Assembly (NCBI GenBank): GCA_021521415.1
Contig: JAIQDT010000194.1
Span: 33,592-97,591 of the forward strand
Direction: 5' to 3'
Length of the DNA: 64,000 bases
Source of the DNA: Bidens hawaiensis
Taxonomy: Eukaryota; Streptophyta; Magnoliopsida; Asterales; Asteraceae
The position numbers and the translations under genes were made by a program. How positions within the stretch are numbered: the first letter of the stretch is position 1; the number at the start of each line of letters is the position of its first letter. Below, piece after piece: positions 33,871 through 46,112 of this stretch. The notes below the pieces were generated by a model that had not been told where the DNA came from, did no database searches, and saw nothing but the letters and a program-made list of their open reading frames with translations.

Positions 33871-34570
33871 ATGGATGACCAAGAAGTGTCAACTAACAAG
33901 ATTCCAAGATTGTTAGGTCAAGAGAATTATATTAAGTGGAAGGTACTTTTTGAGGCTATTGTTTGCTATAATGACACTGAGCTATGTAACTCCATCAGTA
34001 ATGGTCCTTATGTTCCTGCTAAAGCAACAAACAATAATCAAGCACTTGAAAGGCAGATGAAGAAAAGGAATGAAATGACCCTTTCAATGCGGAAATTGGG
34101 TCTGTCATGGGAAATTCTAACCAGTGTGAACCATCACACCACTATAAAGGCCATGTATGATGTAGTGGTGGAAATGTTTGAAGACAACACTGAATTGAAA
34201 CATTAAGAAGGACAGGTTGAAGCAACAACTTGACAGGTTCAAGTTTAAGGAAGGAAAAAGGCTGAAATTTGTCTTGCAAAGATTTGTGGCAATTGTTAAT
34301 GAAATTAGAACAACTAATCTTGCTATTATTGATTTTAATCTTAACAAGAAATTGTTGCCATCTTTGTTTGGTGAATGGTACACTTTCAGCAAGTTTATCA
34401 AGGAGAAGACCAATGTTCCCAACTCAAGCTTGATGATGTAATATGTTTCCTTCGAGCTACTGAACATGAGATGCTTGAAAACAATATGATCAAAGTAGAG
34501 AAGCCCAGTTTTCAAGTTGCAAACACACTAATAACTCCAATGGGAAATTTGCCTACCAAGAATCATTAGC
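33871..34570 (+). pseudogene. Copia gag, N-terminal part, frame-broken
   Basis: The ATG at 33871 starts MDDQEVSTNKIPRLLGQENY, the usual Copia gag opening, and the frame is open to 34206. A one-base change near 34200 shifts it to a second frame (RLKQQLDRFKFKEGKRLKF ... NKKLLPSLFGEWYTF), and a further break near 34435 leads to a third (LDDVICFLRATEHEM). This is the retrotransposon gag helical domain. The rest of gag was separated by the Athila insertion and resumes at 44707. Confidence 0.82.
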
Positions 34571-34893
34571 AGATTCCTATTATTGAAGAGCCTAATGACT
34601 TTAATGTTGAAACTCCTAGAGTCTGCAAGTCAAGCATCAGGCAGTCAAATTGGACAACAGAGATTCAACGTCCAAATGATAGACGATGGTGATACTTCTT
34701 CTATGGCTAGTGGACATGCTCCATATCTTTCTAGCAGCTCAACATAAGGAAATGAATCCCAAGCTTTGTTTTCCAGGTTTACTGAGTCTTACAATGCATT
34801 TGTGGCCAAAAATTTAATTCACAAGTGTTGTTCAAGAAGATTTGGAACAGATTGATGTAGATGACCTGGAGGATATGGATCTAAAATGGCAAG

Positions 34894-36143
34894 TGATGTG
34901 AAGGTAAAAGTCTGTGCATTAAGCATTTAATTTCGTGTGTTTTAATTAGTTAAATATTGTGAACACGAGTACTTTGAGTGCGTTAGTGGTTACAGGTGTG
35001 CAGAGCTTAACAGAGCTTATTTGGGGCTAATTTGGAGTGTTTGAGGATGGAAGAATCAATATTATGTGGAGAGAGGTGATCGGGAGCTTAACCGGACGAT
35101 CGAGACTCAAAAAGAATGAGAAAACGGAAATTTGGAGTAAGGCCAGCCATAGGCTACGCCTTCCAGGCCGTAGCTTACGGCCTGGAAGTTGGCGTATGGA
35201 AGAACATGAGAGCCGTAGCTTACGGCTCAACCGTAGGCTACGCCCTACTGGCCGTAAGCTACGGCAGCCCTTCCGTATGCTACGGTGGCCCGGTCGTAGC
35301 TTACGGTCAGGTCTGACGGAAAATCGATTTTAGGGTGTTTTTCATGCCATATTTAAAAGGAAAAAACCCTAAGGTGGATGGGATTCATCACCACCGGTAT
35401 TGGTACTTCTTGGAGGCATTTTTACACCACCATAACACTCTCTAATCACATGATTGATCCATGAAAATATTCCTCAACATCATAATCAAGAGATTGAAGA
35501 TCAAGATGCAAGGCTAAAGACTTCATAACCATCTCTGGGTGTAGGGTTGAGTTGTATGCTAGGTTTTGATATTCTATACTTTTAACTTTGGATTTGGATT
35601 TGATTAAACATTTGGTTGATCAATTCTTTTTGTTTGCTTTGTGCTTAAACGGTTTTTAGTAATTCATTACTTAATCTTTTGCCAGTTAATCGATTTATGG
35701 TCATCAACAATTGGGATTAAGTTCTTTCGTCATTTACCCATTTATAATTAACCATATTACTGATTTTGTGTTTCAACGAGTAAAACCAATCATCAACTAG
35801 ATTTTCATTAAGTCGTGTCAATTGTTCGGATTCAGTTCTGACAATCAACACAACCAATCGTTAAGTCTTTTGATTTACATATTTTAACAAGAAAATGTCC
35901 AAAGAAGTTTATCTATTTCCTAACTTGCTTAGAAACCCGAACCCTACAGTTTGGTTATTTTATCATTGTTTACAAACTACTCATCTAAATCGCTTGACAT
36001 CGCCTGTCCACTTTAATTATTTTTATAATAAAATTTGAGTTCACTTGCACTTTCCACTGATTCCCTGTGGATTTGATACCTTACTTGCCCTAGCTAGTAA
36101 AGGTATTTTATAAGTGTTTCTATTGACCTTTCGACATCGATTA
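34894..36143 (+). repeat. Athila left LTR (1250 bp)
   Basis: Starts TGATGTGAAGG and ends GACATCGATTA (a diverged end; the right LTR ends TATCA). It contains an array of the palindrome-like CCGTAGCTTACGG and variants at about 35150-35310. It is directly followed by pol 3' sequence in inverted orientation instead of by a PBS. Confidence 0.87.
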
Positions 36144-36340
36144 TGAGTCCCGTAGGCCGTAAGCTACGGTTGCTACAGTACAATTTTTTTTAAAATAAGC
36201 TCGGGTTGCCTCCCTAGAAGCGGCTGAATTTAGAGTTTACAGTCCGACGTTACCTGGCCCTTATCACTCGGCTGAATATGATGGTGCATTAGCTATAAAG
36301 CTCACCGCTGACTCAGGCATGCTCTTGTTCAAGTCCGCGT
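36144..36340 (-). other. Inversion junction and post-integrase spacer of the Athila element
   Basis: Next to the left LTR is a ~30-bp piece (CCGTAGGCCGTAAGCTACGG, about 36154-36173) that resembles the palindromic motif inside the LTR. It is followed by the spacer found after integrase in Athila elements (GGGTTGCCTCCCTAGAAGCG on the plus strand). This is where the inverted segment begins. Confidence 0.6.
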
Positions 36341-36341
36341 C

Positions 36342-37613
36342 TTACAAATACGGTTTCAACCGATGCCCATTAACTACATGCCTTAGATGATCGGCAAAAT
36401 CTTCAATTTCAACCTCGCCAAACCTACCAACACACTTTACCTGATACAGTCCCATCCATTTACTCTTTAACTTACCCGGAAACAGTTTCGTTCTCGAATT
36501 ATATAGCCAGACCAGCTGTCCTTCTTCAAAAGTCTTCCTCTTGGTCTTGGCATCATGCACTTGCTTCATTCTGTCTTTATATGCTGACGTGCATTCATAA
36601 GCTTCATCCCGCAGATCCTCTAGCTCACATATATTCAACTTTCTTTCTTTACCTGCATACTCATAATCAAGATTAACATTTTCACGGCCCATAAAGAACT
36701 ATGGGCAAGTTCCACAGGTAATTGACATCCTTTTCCGTAAACCAACCGATAGGGGGTGGTACTAATAGGTGTTTTAAAAGCAGTACGATAAGCCCATAAA
36801 GCATCATTTAATTTTGTTGACCAATATTTTCTATCGGGTGTTACCGTCTTTTGTAAAATTTCTTTGATTTGCCTATTTGATACCTCGACCCGGCCACTCG
36901 TTTGAGGATGATATGGTGTGGCTATTCGGTGGTTTACGCGGTAATTTTCCAAAATTAAAGTTTTTAAAATGAGAATTCCCGTCACTTATAATAATGCGAG
37001 GGACGCCAAATCTCGAGAAAATATGTGATTGGACAAATTTACAAACAACGGCATGGTTGTTTGTTTTGGTGGCGATTGCTTCAACCCATTTTGAAACATA
37101 ATCAACTGCCACCAAAATATAGTAATTCCCGAAGGAATTTGGGAACGGGCCCATAAAATCAATCCCCCAAACATCAAAGATGTCTACAACGAGGATTGGT
37201 TGCATGGGCATCTCGTTTCTCCTGGAAATGCTACCTAACTGTTTACATCTCACATAGTTCTTAGCATATTCTGCTGCATCTTTAAATAAACTGAGCCAAT
37301 GAAAACCATAAGCTAAACTTTTATGACCCGTTTTCTACCCACTGAATTGTCCACCGCATGCAAGTGAGTGTGCGTGTGACAACACACTTCGAATCTCCTC
37401 ATCTGGTATGCATCTCCGACAGACTTGATCAGCCCTAGTTTTAAACAAGTCCGGGTCTTCCCACACGTATTGTTTCACCTTAGACATGAAATGAGGTTTC
37501 TTTTTCTTGGGCCAGAATTCTAGGGTGTTACCTGCAACAAAAAAAATTAATGATATCAGCGTACCATGGTAAGGTAGAAACAACAAACAATTGCTCATGC
37601 GAGAATGATTCAT
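36342..37613 (-). pseudogene. Athila integrase, frame-broken
   Basis: Four minus-strand frames overlap. In reading order they are a zinc-binding N-terminal region (CRRCIPDEEIRSVLSHAHS, 37335-37613), then the core with [20 protein letters not shown] and IISDGNSHF (36873-37253), then [20 protein letters not shown] (36635-36985), then the C-terminal region KLFPGKLKSKWMGLYQVK (36342-36692). Catalytic D, D and E are visible but on different frames. Confidence 0.82.
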
Positions 37614-38193
37614 TTATAGCCCTCGTGTTTTCTTCCTCTTCACCCGTCAGTCTAGATAAGTGATCAGCAACCACATTCTCGCTTCCTTTTTTATCACGTA
37701 TCTCCACGTCAAACTCTTGGATCAACAAAATCCATCTGATCAAGCGCGGCTTTGCATCCTTCTTCTCCATCAAATACTTAACATCGTTGTGATCTGAAAA
37801 CACACTAACCTTGCTCCCACAAATATAAGATCTAAACTTATCCAACGCATGTACTACTGCAAGCCACTCCTTTTCCGTAGTTGTGTAGTTTATTTGAGCA
37901 TCGGAAAGGGTTTTGCTTGCATAGTATATGGCAATGGGTTTCTTATCTACCCAATGACCCAAAATAGCCCCAACCGCATAATCACTTGCATCACACATAA
38001 TATCAAATGGAAGTGACCAGTTAGGGGATAGCAAAATTGGGCCTTCAACCAATTTGTTTTTAAGAACTTTAAATGCATTTAAAAAATCTTCATAAAAAAC
38101 AAATGGTATATTTTTTAAAAGCAAACTACACAACGGTTTCGTGATGACACTAAAATTTTTAATGAACCGTCGGTAAAATCCAGCATGTCCCAA
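37528..38193 (-). pseudogene. Athila RNase H region
   Basis: 221 open codons. It has the RT thumb/connection ([20 protein letters not shown]) and then RNase H with [33 protein letters not shown] and [20 protein letters not shown], ending [13 protein letters not shown]. This is the best-preserved part of the Athila pol here. Confidence 0.85.
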
Positions 38194-38215
38194 AAATGAC
38201 CAGATTCCTTAACAT

Positions 38216-39000
38216 TTATAGGAGGTGGCAAATTAGATATGGCATAACCTTTGCCCGGTCAACCTCAATCCCCGTACTCGAGATGACATGTCCTAAAATT
38301 GTTCCCTCTTGAACCATGAAATGGCTCTTTTCCCAATTTAAGACCAGATCCATTTCCACACACCTTTTTAAAACCTTTGTTAATTCGTTTAAACATGAAT
38401 AAAAAGATGAGCCGAAAATATAAAAAATCATCTATAAAAATCTCAAGTGATTCCCTGACCATATCTGAAAAGATACTCATCATGCACCTTTGAAAGGTGG
38501 CCAGGGCATTACACAAGCCAAAAGGCATTCGCCTAAATGCGAAAGTACAGTATAGACACGTGAAAAGGGTCATATGTTGGTCATCGGGGTGGATAGCAAT
38601 TTGATTGTACCCCGAGTAGCCATCTAAAAAGCAATAAAATTTCTATCCTGATAATTTTTCGATGATTTGGTCAATGAACGGTAGAGGGAAATGGTCTTTA
38701 GATGTCGCGGCGTTTAACTTCCGGTACTCAACGAAAATCCGCCACCCGGTCACCGGTCGGGTAGCAATTTCTTCACCTTTTCATTACGGGTTATCTGAAT
38801 GTCCGCCTTCTTTGGAACCGTTTGCGTTGGCCTTACCCAAGTACTATCCATGATGGGGAAAATAATTCCTGCATCCAATCACTTCAAGGCCTCTTTCTTC
38901 ACAACTTCCCGCATATTTGGATTTAAGTGTCTTTGTGCATCATGTGCGGGTTTCACCTCGGGATCCGTGATATTCTTATGCAACACGATAGACGTACGAA
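38216..39000 (-). pseudogene. Athila reverse transcriptase, heavily broken
   Basis: Frames at 38265-38573 and 38216-38431 give FAFRRMPFGLCNALATFQRC and the catalytic IFIDDF (FIDD in place of YxDD), then LNWEKSHFMVQEGTILGHVIS. The 5' part (about 38600-39000) is recognisable only in pieces with stops. Confidence 0.75.
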
Positions 39001-39048
39001 TTCCCTTCAAGTTCCCAATCGTCCACCCAATTGCTGCTTTATGCTCTT

Positions 39049-39757
39049 TCAACCTTCCATCAAAGCCTTTTCCTGATTTTCTTCTAAATTTGAGGCGATG
39101 ATGGCAGGTAATGTGTTGTTGTCTCCCAAGAACACATATTTGAGGTGTTTCAGAAGTTTCTTCAACTTAACTACCGGTGGACTTTCAAGTGAAGGCCTCA
39201 ACTTGGAGTCAATGACATCCGGTAGTTTCTCCACCTGTTGAGACCATGGTGGTTTACCGATACTTGCAGCATAAATTTCCACCTCTCTTTCTTCCTTCTC
39301 TAACTGATGTGAATGCTCAATTGTTGTCCTGCAACAAATAACACTCTTATGTGGCATCTTCCACATTTTCATAAGGATTCAACCTGTCAATGATTTCAAC
39401 TGCGAAGCATTCATCACTCACCAGAGGGTTAGACACGTTTGAAAAAACATTCAACCTAAAACTTTTATTCCCAAAAGCCATATCAACTAATCTGGTTCTA
39501 TAGTTTATTAAAGCATTAGCGGTTTCCAAAAAGGGCCTACCGAGAATCACGTCCAGTTGCCGTTTTGGGTCAACTGTGATATAATCTAGAACCAGAAAGT
39601 CGACCGGGTAATAAAAATCCTCGATCATAACAATCACTTCAGTAAAAATTCCCCTAGGAATCTTAAGTGTCAAATCGGCTAACACCACGGTTATGTCGAC
39701 TTTTCTAAGTGGACCAAAATCATATTGGTAATATAAGCTTCCCGGGAGAATACTCAC
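39049..39757 (-). pseudogene. Athila protease region
   Basis: The frame at 39347-39757 has LADLTLKIPRGIFTEV and VILGRPFLETANALINYRT, the conserved end of the retroviral-type protease in Athila. The frame at 39049-39372 continues toward RT (LKHLKYVFLGDNNTLPAIIA). The catalytic D-S/T-G segment is not in an open frame. Confidence 0.72.
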
Positions 39758-40155
39758 CCCCGCTCCAAGATCTAATAACTCCCTCTCATTTTAAAATCAC
39801 CCACTTGAATGGGTATTATTGGAGTTCCTGGATCTTGTAACTTGAGTGGGATGATTCCAGCCAAAACCGAACTCATTAGCCGTTAAATCGATCTGTTTAG
39901 GCATGTTATGAGTTCGTTTTTTAGTACACAAGTCCTTCAAATACTTAGCATATGTGGGGACTTATTTAATATCATCAATGAGGGGTAAATTAATTTTTAC
40001 TTGTTTAAAGACTTCCCACATTTTCTCCTGTTGTGGGCCCCCCTTTTTTGGTGATGATGTTGCAGTATTCACCAATGCCTGAGGAAACGGAACGGTTTTA
40101 CTCGTGGGCCCCGTCTCCTTGGTGATTGGTGTTCCTTTTTCTTTTACCGACTCGT

Positions 40156-42191
40156 TTAAATTTTTTTAGTTATTGACTTTTTCGGTTCATTTATTGGTAT
40201 AATCTCCACCTGATCGTCACTGTTCCCATTTTCCCCCAAGTCCTCCACCATTCTTTCAACAAAGGATGATGATGGATTTACCCCGTTATCATAAACCTTA
40301 CCATTCCTAAGGGTACTTACCTGGTTAAAGTGGGTATTCTTCCCACTTAAAGAACTGTAATTCTGATGGCTAGGATTCTTCAAAGTGTCACTTGGTAATT
40401 TGGATGGATTTCGCTTTAAGCTTGCCATTTCTTCAGCCAGTTGACTCACCTGTTTATCTCTTGCAGCATTTGCCTTCTCTTGAAGCTCCAACCACTGATT
40501 CAAAGCCTTATTCCGAGTTTTTTGATCTGCCTTCATTTGTTTCAATAAGTCCATCACATCCTTAAACGACTCTTCTTTGATACTAGAAGAATTCCCTTGC
40601 CCCTGCTGATAACTCTTTTGATTTATTGTAACCCCCAGAATCTCTCTGATTGTACCCACTCAGACCGATGCCCGAAGTATTACCATATTGTTTCTGGTTC
40701 AATTGATAACCTGTCTTCTGAGAATTACCCTAAAAATTCGGGTTCTGTTGCGTGTTCGAGTTTCCATTACTGAAGTTGGGTTGATTTCTGAGGCCCGGTT
40801 GATAAGTATTTGAACTCATATTGTTGTATTTCCTTTCACCCTGCACATAGTTGACCTCCTCTTTCTTAGTTTCTTCATCTTGCACAACCCCACAACTAGC
40901 AACCTCATGCCCTAACTCACCACAACCTTCACATACCGGATAAGTTTTTCCCAAATTTCCCATTCCTTGTACACCTGCAACCAACAATCTATCCATCTTA
41001 TTTTCCAGCCTATCCATTCTGTTATATGAACCACGACTTTCAACTGCTTTTACTACCGATCTTTTTGTCATCTTGTTTGACTGTGCTTGCCTCTTCGAAT
41101 TATTTGCATGTCTCTCCAAATGCCCCCAATCAACATTCTCCTCATTTGTAAGAAAAGATCCATTCGTGGTGGCTTTGAGATCACGGACATCATCATTTGA
41201 GAGACTATCATGAAATGCCTTTATCAATTCCCATAAGGCGATTCCATGATGTGGACAAGTTCTCAGCAGTCCTTTAAACCTTTGGAATGATTCATAAAAG
41301 GTTTCGCCGGTGATTTGATGAAAGTTTTGAATGTTGTTACGGTCCTCGGTGGTTCTCTGCGGAGTATAATACTCATCTAAATACTGTTGCACCAAGTCCC
41401 CCAAGTGAAAATACTAGCTGATGGCAACGATAAAAACCACTGTTTCGCTGCATCTTTCAAACTAAATTGGAAGACCACCATATTTACTTCTACCGTAGTG
41501 AAACCTTGACTTGAGATGAGTGCACATATCGAGTTGAAATCACTCAAGTGCAGGTACAGTTCTTCTATAGCATTTCCATGAAATGTAGGTAACACTGTCA
41601 TACCACTCTACCTCACTGAAAAATTCCTTCCACGTCTGACCGGAATATTGATCGGAAGAGGATTCATATCCACTTGTGGGATGAAGTGGCTTTGAACTCC
41701 TCTGACTGGTGGTGAAAAAAATGCCCTTGGGACTCCGTCATCAAAATCATAGTATGGTGCCAGTTGTTCACTATTTGGTTGGTGTCTTGGTGCTCGATCT
41801 CTCTGATTTTCTGGATGATTTTTTCGAATCTCTTGGTCATCACGGCGATCTTGTGGTTGACATCGACCCCTTGTTCATCTCTAAATTCTTCCTCATCCTC
41901 ATAATCGAAACTGAAATTGTCCCCTGTCTGCCAATTTACCACCCGTGCACGAACACAATTAATCTCAGGTCTTTCCTCTCTAAGATCAGTTTGTCTTTGA
42001 TGATATATTGGGGCGGACCTGATTGATAAATTGTCATCCACGTTAAACTGCCTCATGTGGTTAAACAAATTGCGGTTTCTGTCATAGTTAATGTTCTGGT
42101 TGTTTTGTGGAGCTGGTGGATCTCGGTTATTTGGTTGGTCTTGGTTATACGGTTTGAAATCATTTGGGTCTCGTCTGTTTCGGGTACTCAT
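40156..42191 (-). pseudogene. Athila gag, frame-broken
   Basis: It starts at ATG 42191 (MSTRNRRDPNDFKPYNQDQP) and continues through frames at 41664-42191, 41377-41601 and 40730-41404. The latter has the gag helix region (QNFHQITGETFYESFQRFK) and a zinc knuckle CEGCGELGHEVASC. The frame at 40156-40659 carries a coiled segment (KDVMDLLKQMKADQKTRNK) between gag and protease. Confidence 0.8.
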
Positions 42192-42444
42192 GGTTTCTGC
42201 TTTTGGTGTTATGACTTCAGGTATTTGGTTTAGTTTGGGATCTAAGCTGCTCGGTTTCCTCTTGCTGTTTTCTTGATTTCTAGATCAAACTGAAGCGGCT
42301 CTTTCTCATGGGAATATCACGTATGCATTAACTTGTCAAGATATCTGCACAGACAAAAACACTAACACCCCGTGTAAAATCAACGAAGAAATAATTAAAA
42401 ACAAAAATTAAAAACTAAGTTAAACTAGCACTTTGTGCGTTGAT

Positions 42445-42462
42445 TCCCCAGCAACGGCGCCA
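42445..42462 (-). other. Athila primer binding site (tRNA-Asp type)
   Basis: Minus-strand TGGCGCCGTTGCTGGGGA, three bases from the inverted LTR end. It differs by one base from the complement of the plant tRNA-Asp 3' end, the primer used by Athila elements. Confidence 0.85.
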
Positions 42463-42465
42463 TTT

Positions 42466-43045
42466 TGATCGATGTCGAATGATCAAATAAAAACACTTAT
42501 AAAATACCTTTACTAGCTAGGGAAAGTAAGGTGTCAAATCCACATGGGAATAAGTGGAAAGTGCAAGTGAACTCAAATTATATTATAAAAATAATTAAAG
42601 TGGAAAGACGATGTCAAGCGTTTAGATGAGTAGTTTGTAAACACTGATATGAAAATAACCAAACTCCAGGGTTTGGGTTTCAAAGAAAGTTAGGAAATTG
42701 ATAAACTTCTTTGGACGATTTCTTGTTAAAATATGTAAATCAAAAGACTTAACGATTGGCTGTGTTGATCGTCATAACTGAATCCGAACAATTGACACGG
42801 CTTAATAAAAATATAGTTGATGATTGGTTTTACTCGTTGGAACACAAAATCAGTAATATGGTTAATGATAAATGGGTCAATGGAGAAAGAACTTAATCTT
42901 AATTGTTGATGACCACAAATAAATTAACTGACAAAAGATTAAGTAATCAATTACTAAAAACCGTTTAAGCACAAAAGCAAACACAAAGAATTGATCAGTC
43001 ACTAAATAAATCCACTTCCACACCCTAACCTAAGCCACATCAAAA
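42466..43045 (-). repeat. Inverted partial LTR of the Athila element (~580 bp)
   Basis: The reverse complement matches the 3' ~580 bp of the left and right LTRs (compare 35570-36143 and 44130-44701), starting TGATCGATGTCGAA on the plus strand. It abuts the PBS, so LTR end and PBS are in native order on the minus strand. The LTR 5' half is absent; homology fades near 43045. Confidence 0.8.
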
Positions 43046-43452
43046 CCCTTAGTTCTATTATCTATTCAACCGGTGGGTAATGGGTAGAGATATGACTTGC
43101 TTTCAAGCTTATTACATTGTGTTCATACTTGGTATTGAGGGCAGAGAGATACTAGCACATTTTTTGTTGGTCCAGATATTAAACTAAGAGGAGAGATGTT
43201 ATATTTTGAGGGGTATGAACATGTGTGCATTAACCGGAAACAAAGTACACTCGTTTGGGCGGTTTCATAGTTTTAAAATGTATCATTAAATTGTTTGGTG
43301 GGTTATCAACCTTGACAGTGTCAGTTCTTGGGAATTGGGTATGACCTTATACCTCACTAGTATTAATACTGATAATTGATGAACCATCGATCAAGGTGTA
43401 TTTGTTGCATGAGAATTTGCTTGAGGGCAAGCAAATAATAAGTGTGGGGATG
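43046..43452 (+). other. Athila 3' internal region and polypurine tract
   Basis: Non-coding. It ends with TTGCTTGAGGGCAAGC (about 43410-43425), AATAATAAGTGTGGGGATG and then the LTR; this block precedes the 3' LTR in related elements. Its plus orientation, opposite to pol, is evidence for the inversion. Confidence 0.7.
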
Positions 43453-44701
43453 TGATGTGCGGGTAAAAGTATGTGCATTAAGCGTTTACTTTCGTTTGTT
43501 TTAATTAGTTAAAATTGTGAACACGAGTACTTTGAGTGCGTTTGTGGTTACAGGTGTGTGGAGCTTAACAGAGCTTATATGGGGCTAATTTGGAGTGTAT
43601 GAGGATGGAAGAATCAAGATTATGCGAAGAGAGGTGATCGGAGCTTAACCGGACGATCGAGACTCAAAAAGAATGAGAAAACAGAAATTTGGAGCATGGC
43701 CATCCATAGGCTACCCCTTCCAGGTCATATCTTACGTCCTGGCAGTTGGCGTAAGGCAGAACACGAGAGCCGTAGCTTACGGCTCAGCCGTAGGATACTC
43801 CCTACTGGCCATAAGCTACGGCATCCCTACCGTAAGCTACGGTGGCCCAGCCGTAGCTTAATGCGGGTCTGACGGAAAACCGATTTTTGGGTGTTTTTCA
43901 TGCCACATTTAAAGGGAAAAACACTAAGGTCGAGGGGATTCTTTAACCACCAGTTTTTGTACTTCTTGGAGGCGATTTTACACCTCCATAACACTCTCTA
44001 ATCACACTATTGATCCATGAAATCATTCCTAAACATTATAATCAAGAGACTAAATATCGAGATACAAGGCTAAAGACTTCATAACTATCTCCGGGTGTAG
44101 TGTTGAGTTGTATGCTAGGTTTTGATATTCTATACTTTTAACTTTGATTTAGATTTGATTAATCATTCGTCTGATCAATTCTTTGTGTTTGCTTTTGTGC
44201 TTAAACGGTTTTTAGTAATTTATTACTTAATCTTTTGTCAGTTAATCGATTGGTGGTCATCAACAATTAGGATTAAGTTCTTTCGTCACTGACCCGTTTA
44301 TCATTAATCATATTATTGATTTTGTGTTTCAACGAGTAAAATAAATCATCAACTAGATTTTCATTAAGTCGTGCTAATTTTTCGGATTTAGTTTTGACGA
44401 TCAACCAGCCAATCGTTAAGTATTTTGATTTACATATTTTAACAAGAAACCATCCAAATAAGTTTATCAATTAACTAACTTGCTTCGAAAACCGAACCCT
44501 AGAGTTTGGTTATTTTCATATCATTGTTACAAACTATTCATCTAAACCGCTTGACATCGTCTGTCCACTTTAATTATTTTTATAATTAAATTTGAGTTCA
44601 CTTGCACTTTTCACTGATTCCTTGTGGATTCGACACCTTACTTGTCTTAGCTATTAAAGGTATTTTATAAGTGTTTTTGATTGACCTTTCGACGTCTATC
44701 A
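43453..44701 (+). repeat. Athila right LTR (1249 bp)
   Basis: Starts TGATGTGCGGG and ends GACGTCTATCA. Clearly diverged from the left LTR by scattered substitutions, so the insertion is not very young. The CCGTAGCTTACGG-like array is at about 43690-43865 and is more decayed than in the left LTR. Confidence 0.88.
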
Positions 44702-44706
44702 GCAAG

Positions 44707-45250
44707 CAACCATGTTGGCTTTGAGAAACAAGAAGTTATATAACAGAACTAGGAGATCTACATTCTCTGGTCCAAATGACATGATTGAATTTGATAAATC
44801 CAAGCCAATATGCTACAATTTCCAGCAGCCAGGTCATTTTGCAAGTGAATGCAATCAACCCAGACAGTTCCAAAACAACAGCAACCATTCTCAGAGAAAT
44901 CAGTTTCAACATCAGAATCAAGGTCAAGGTCAACAGCAGAGACAGTTGTACAACAACAGCTTTCAACCACAATAGAATAATAAGCAAATCATTCCCCAAT
45001 AACAACAACCTACCCAAAGAAACCAACAGAATCATTCTCAAGCCACTGTAAACCAGAATAGAGCCAATGCACCACAACCAAGGAACCAAGGAAATGTTGT
45101 TGCAACTCAACAACCTCAAGGTGGGTTGTTTGACTAGAGTAATCATGCAGAAGAGATTGAAAAGTCCAATGCAGCCTTCATGGCTAAAATCAATGAACAA
45201 GCTGAATCTTCAGCATCTCATAAACAATCCACAGAAGTCAATGATGTATG
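44707..45250 (+). pseudogene. Copia gag C-terminus with zinc knuckle (resumed after the Athila insertion)
   Basis: The frame at 44712-44975 has the CCHC knuckle CYNFQQPGHFASEC followed by a Gln/Asn-rich tail, broken by a stop at about 44973. Remaining pieces run to about 45250, where a protease-like start (DIWILD, compare the WxxDTG of Copia) ends abruptly. From that point integrase, RT and RNase H are missing. Confidence 0.78.
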
Positions 45251-45255
45251 ATATA

Positions 45256-46110
45256 TGGATACTGGATGTTGAATTTGAAAGTTATCGAGTAAACTTGGTA
45301 TATATTAAATAAAATTAGTTCTTTGAGTATACTTGATAGTACGTCTTAGAACAAAGTTAATTCTTTAAATGATTAAGTTGATATTCGAGTAAAGTCATAT
45401 TCGAGCATAGATTGACATTTAAGAATATTTCTAAGTTACGTTATTGAGAACTTTATTGATCTCAAGCAAAGTAGTCTATTTGAACAAATATACTTGATTA
45501 TGCGGCTTGTGATTAATTTCTTGAGCAATCTTTTATATTCGAGTATATTTCTTTCATTTACTCACTTGTAATATTTCTAATTAAATTAAAAAGGAGTATA
45601 CTTTATATTCGAGCAAACTTTGGTAAAATACCTTGCTTAAGCAGACTTTGTGTTTGAAATATTTGAAAATAGGTTTTTGATAGTATTCATGTGCTAAACA
45701 CACAAAATGCAGTTAAAACCCACTTTTAAACACAAAGAGTATAGTATAAAAGGGGGACTTAGAAAATTTTATTCACTTTTCCCTCTTTCTACTATTACAC
45801 CTAGTATTGCTCGTGCCCTAGTTATTGAACAGATGCTTGCTAAATCGCTCTAGAAATTATCATCTACTCTAATTCTGACTTGGTAAGCTTTGATTAAATG
45901 ATTTCCGACATTCATTATGTGGGTTTAGGGCTTTAATGTTCAGTTTTACTAAAGTCTCTGTTTTTCTGTGTAGGATATAAATTGTCGAAGAACAGGTTCA
46001 TAAATACTATCCTTTTATGCTTTCTTCTTTAATTATTTCTACATGCATGTTCAAAATATGCTCAATTGATTAAATTTTACTTTGAACGTGTGTTTTTTGC
46101 GTGTGTGCAG
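45256..46110 (+). promoter_or_regulatory. Possible internal promoter and spliced leader of the 3' ORF
   Basis: From 45280 to 45660 about nine variants of TTCGAGCAAACTTT occur, the same motif that fills the U3 of this element's LTRs. A TATA box (GTATAAAAGG, 45746-45755) follows. Downstream are possible introns: donor GTAAGC near 45891 with acceptor TGTGTAG near 45973, and an acceptor GTGTGCAG at 46103-46110 just before the ATG at 46113. It looks like a separate transcription unit for the 3' ORF; transcription itself is inferred. Confidence 0.45.
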
Positions 46111-46112
46111 AA

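Larger units (their letters stand above)
34894..44701 (+). mobile_element. Athila-type Ty3/gypsy element with inverted interior
   Basis: Plus-oriented LTRs at both ends (34894-36143 and 43453-44701) with perfect GCAAG duplications (34889-34893, 44702-44706) show a single insertion. The 3' internal end (43046-43452) with PPT AGTGTGGGGATG is also plus-oriented. But PBS, gag, protease, RT, RNase H and integrase (36144-42462) run on the minus strand, ending at an inverted partial LTR (42466-43045). The tRNA-Asp-type PBS and gag/pol sequence indicate the Athila lineage. All coding parts are frame-broken. Confidence 0.85.

Noticed and set aside
43046..43452. Possible env-like gene of the Athila element
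   Set aside because: No open frame of useful length; only the PPT region is recognisable.
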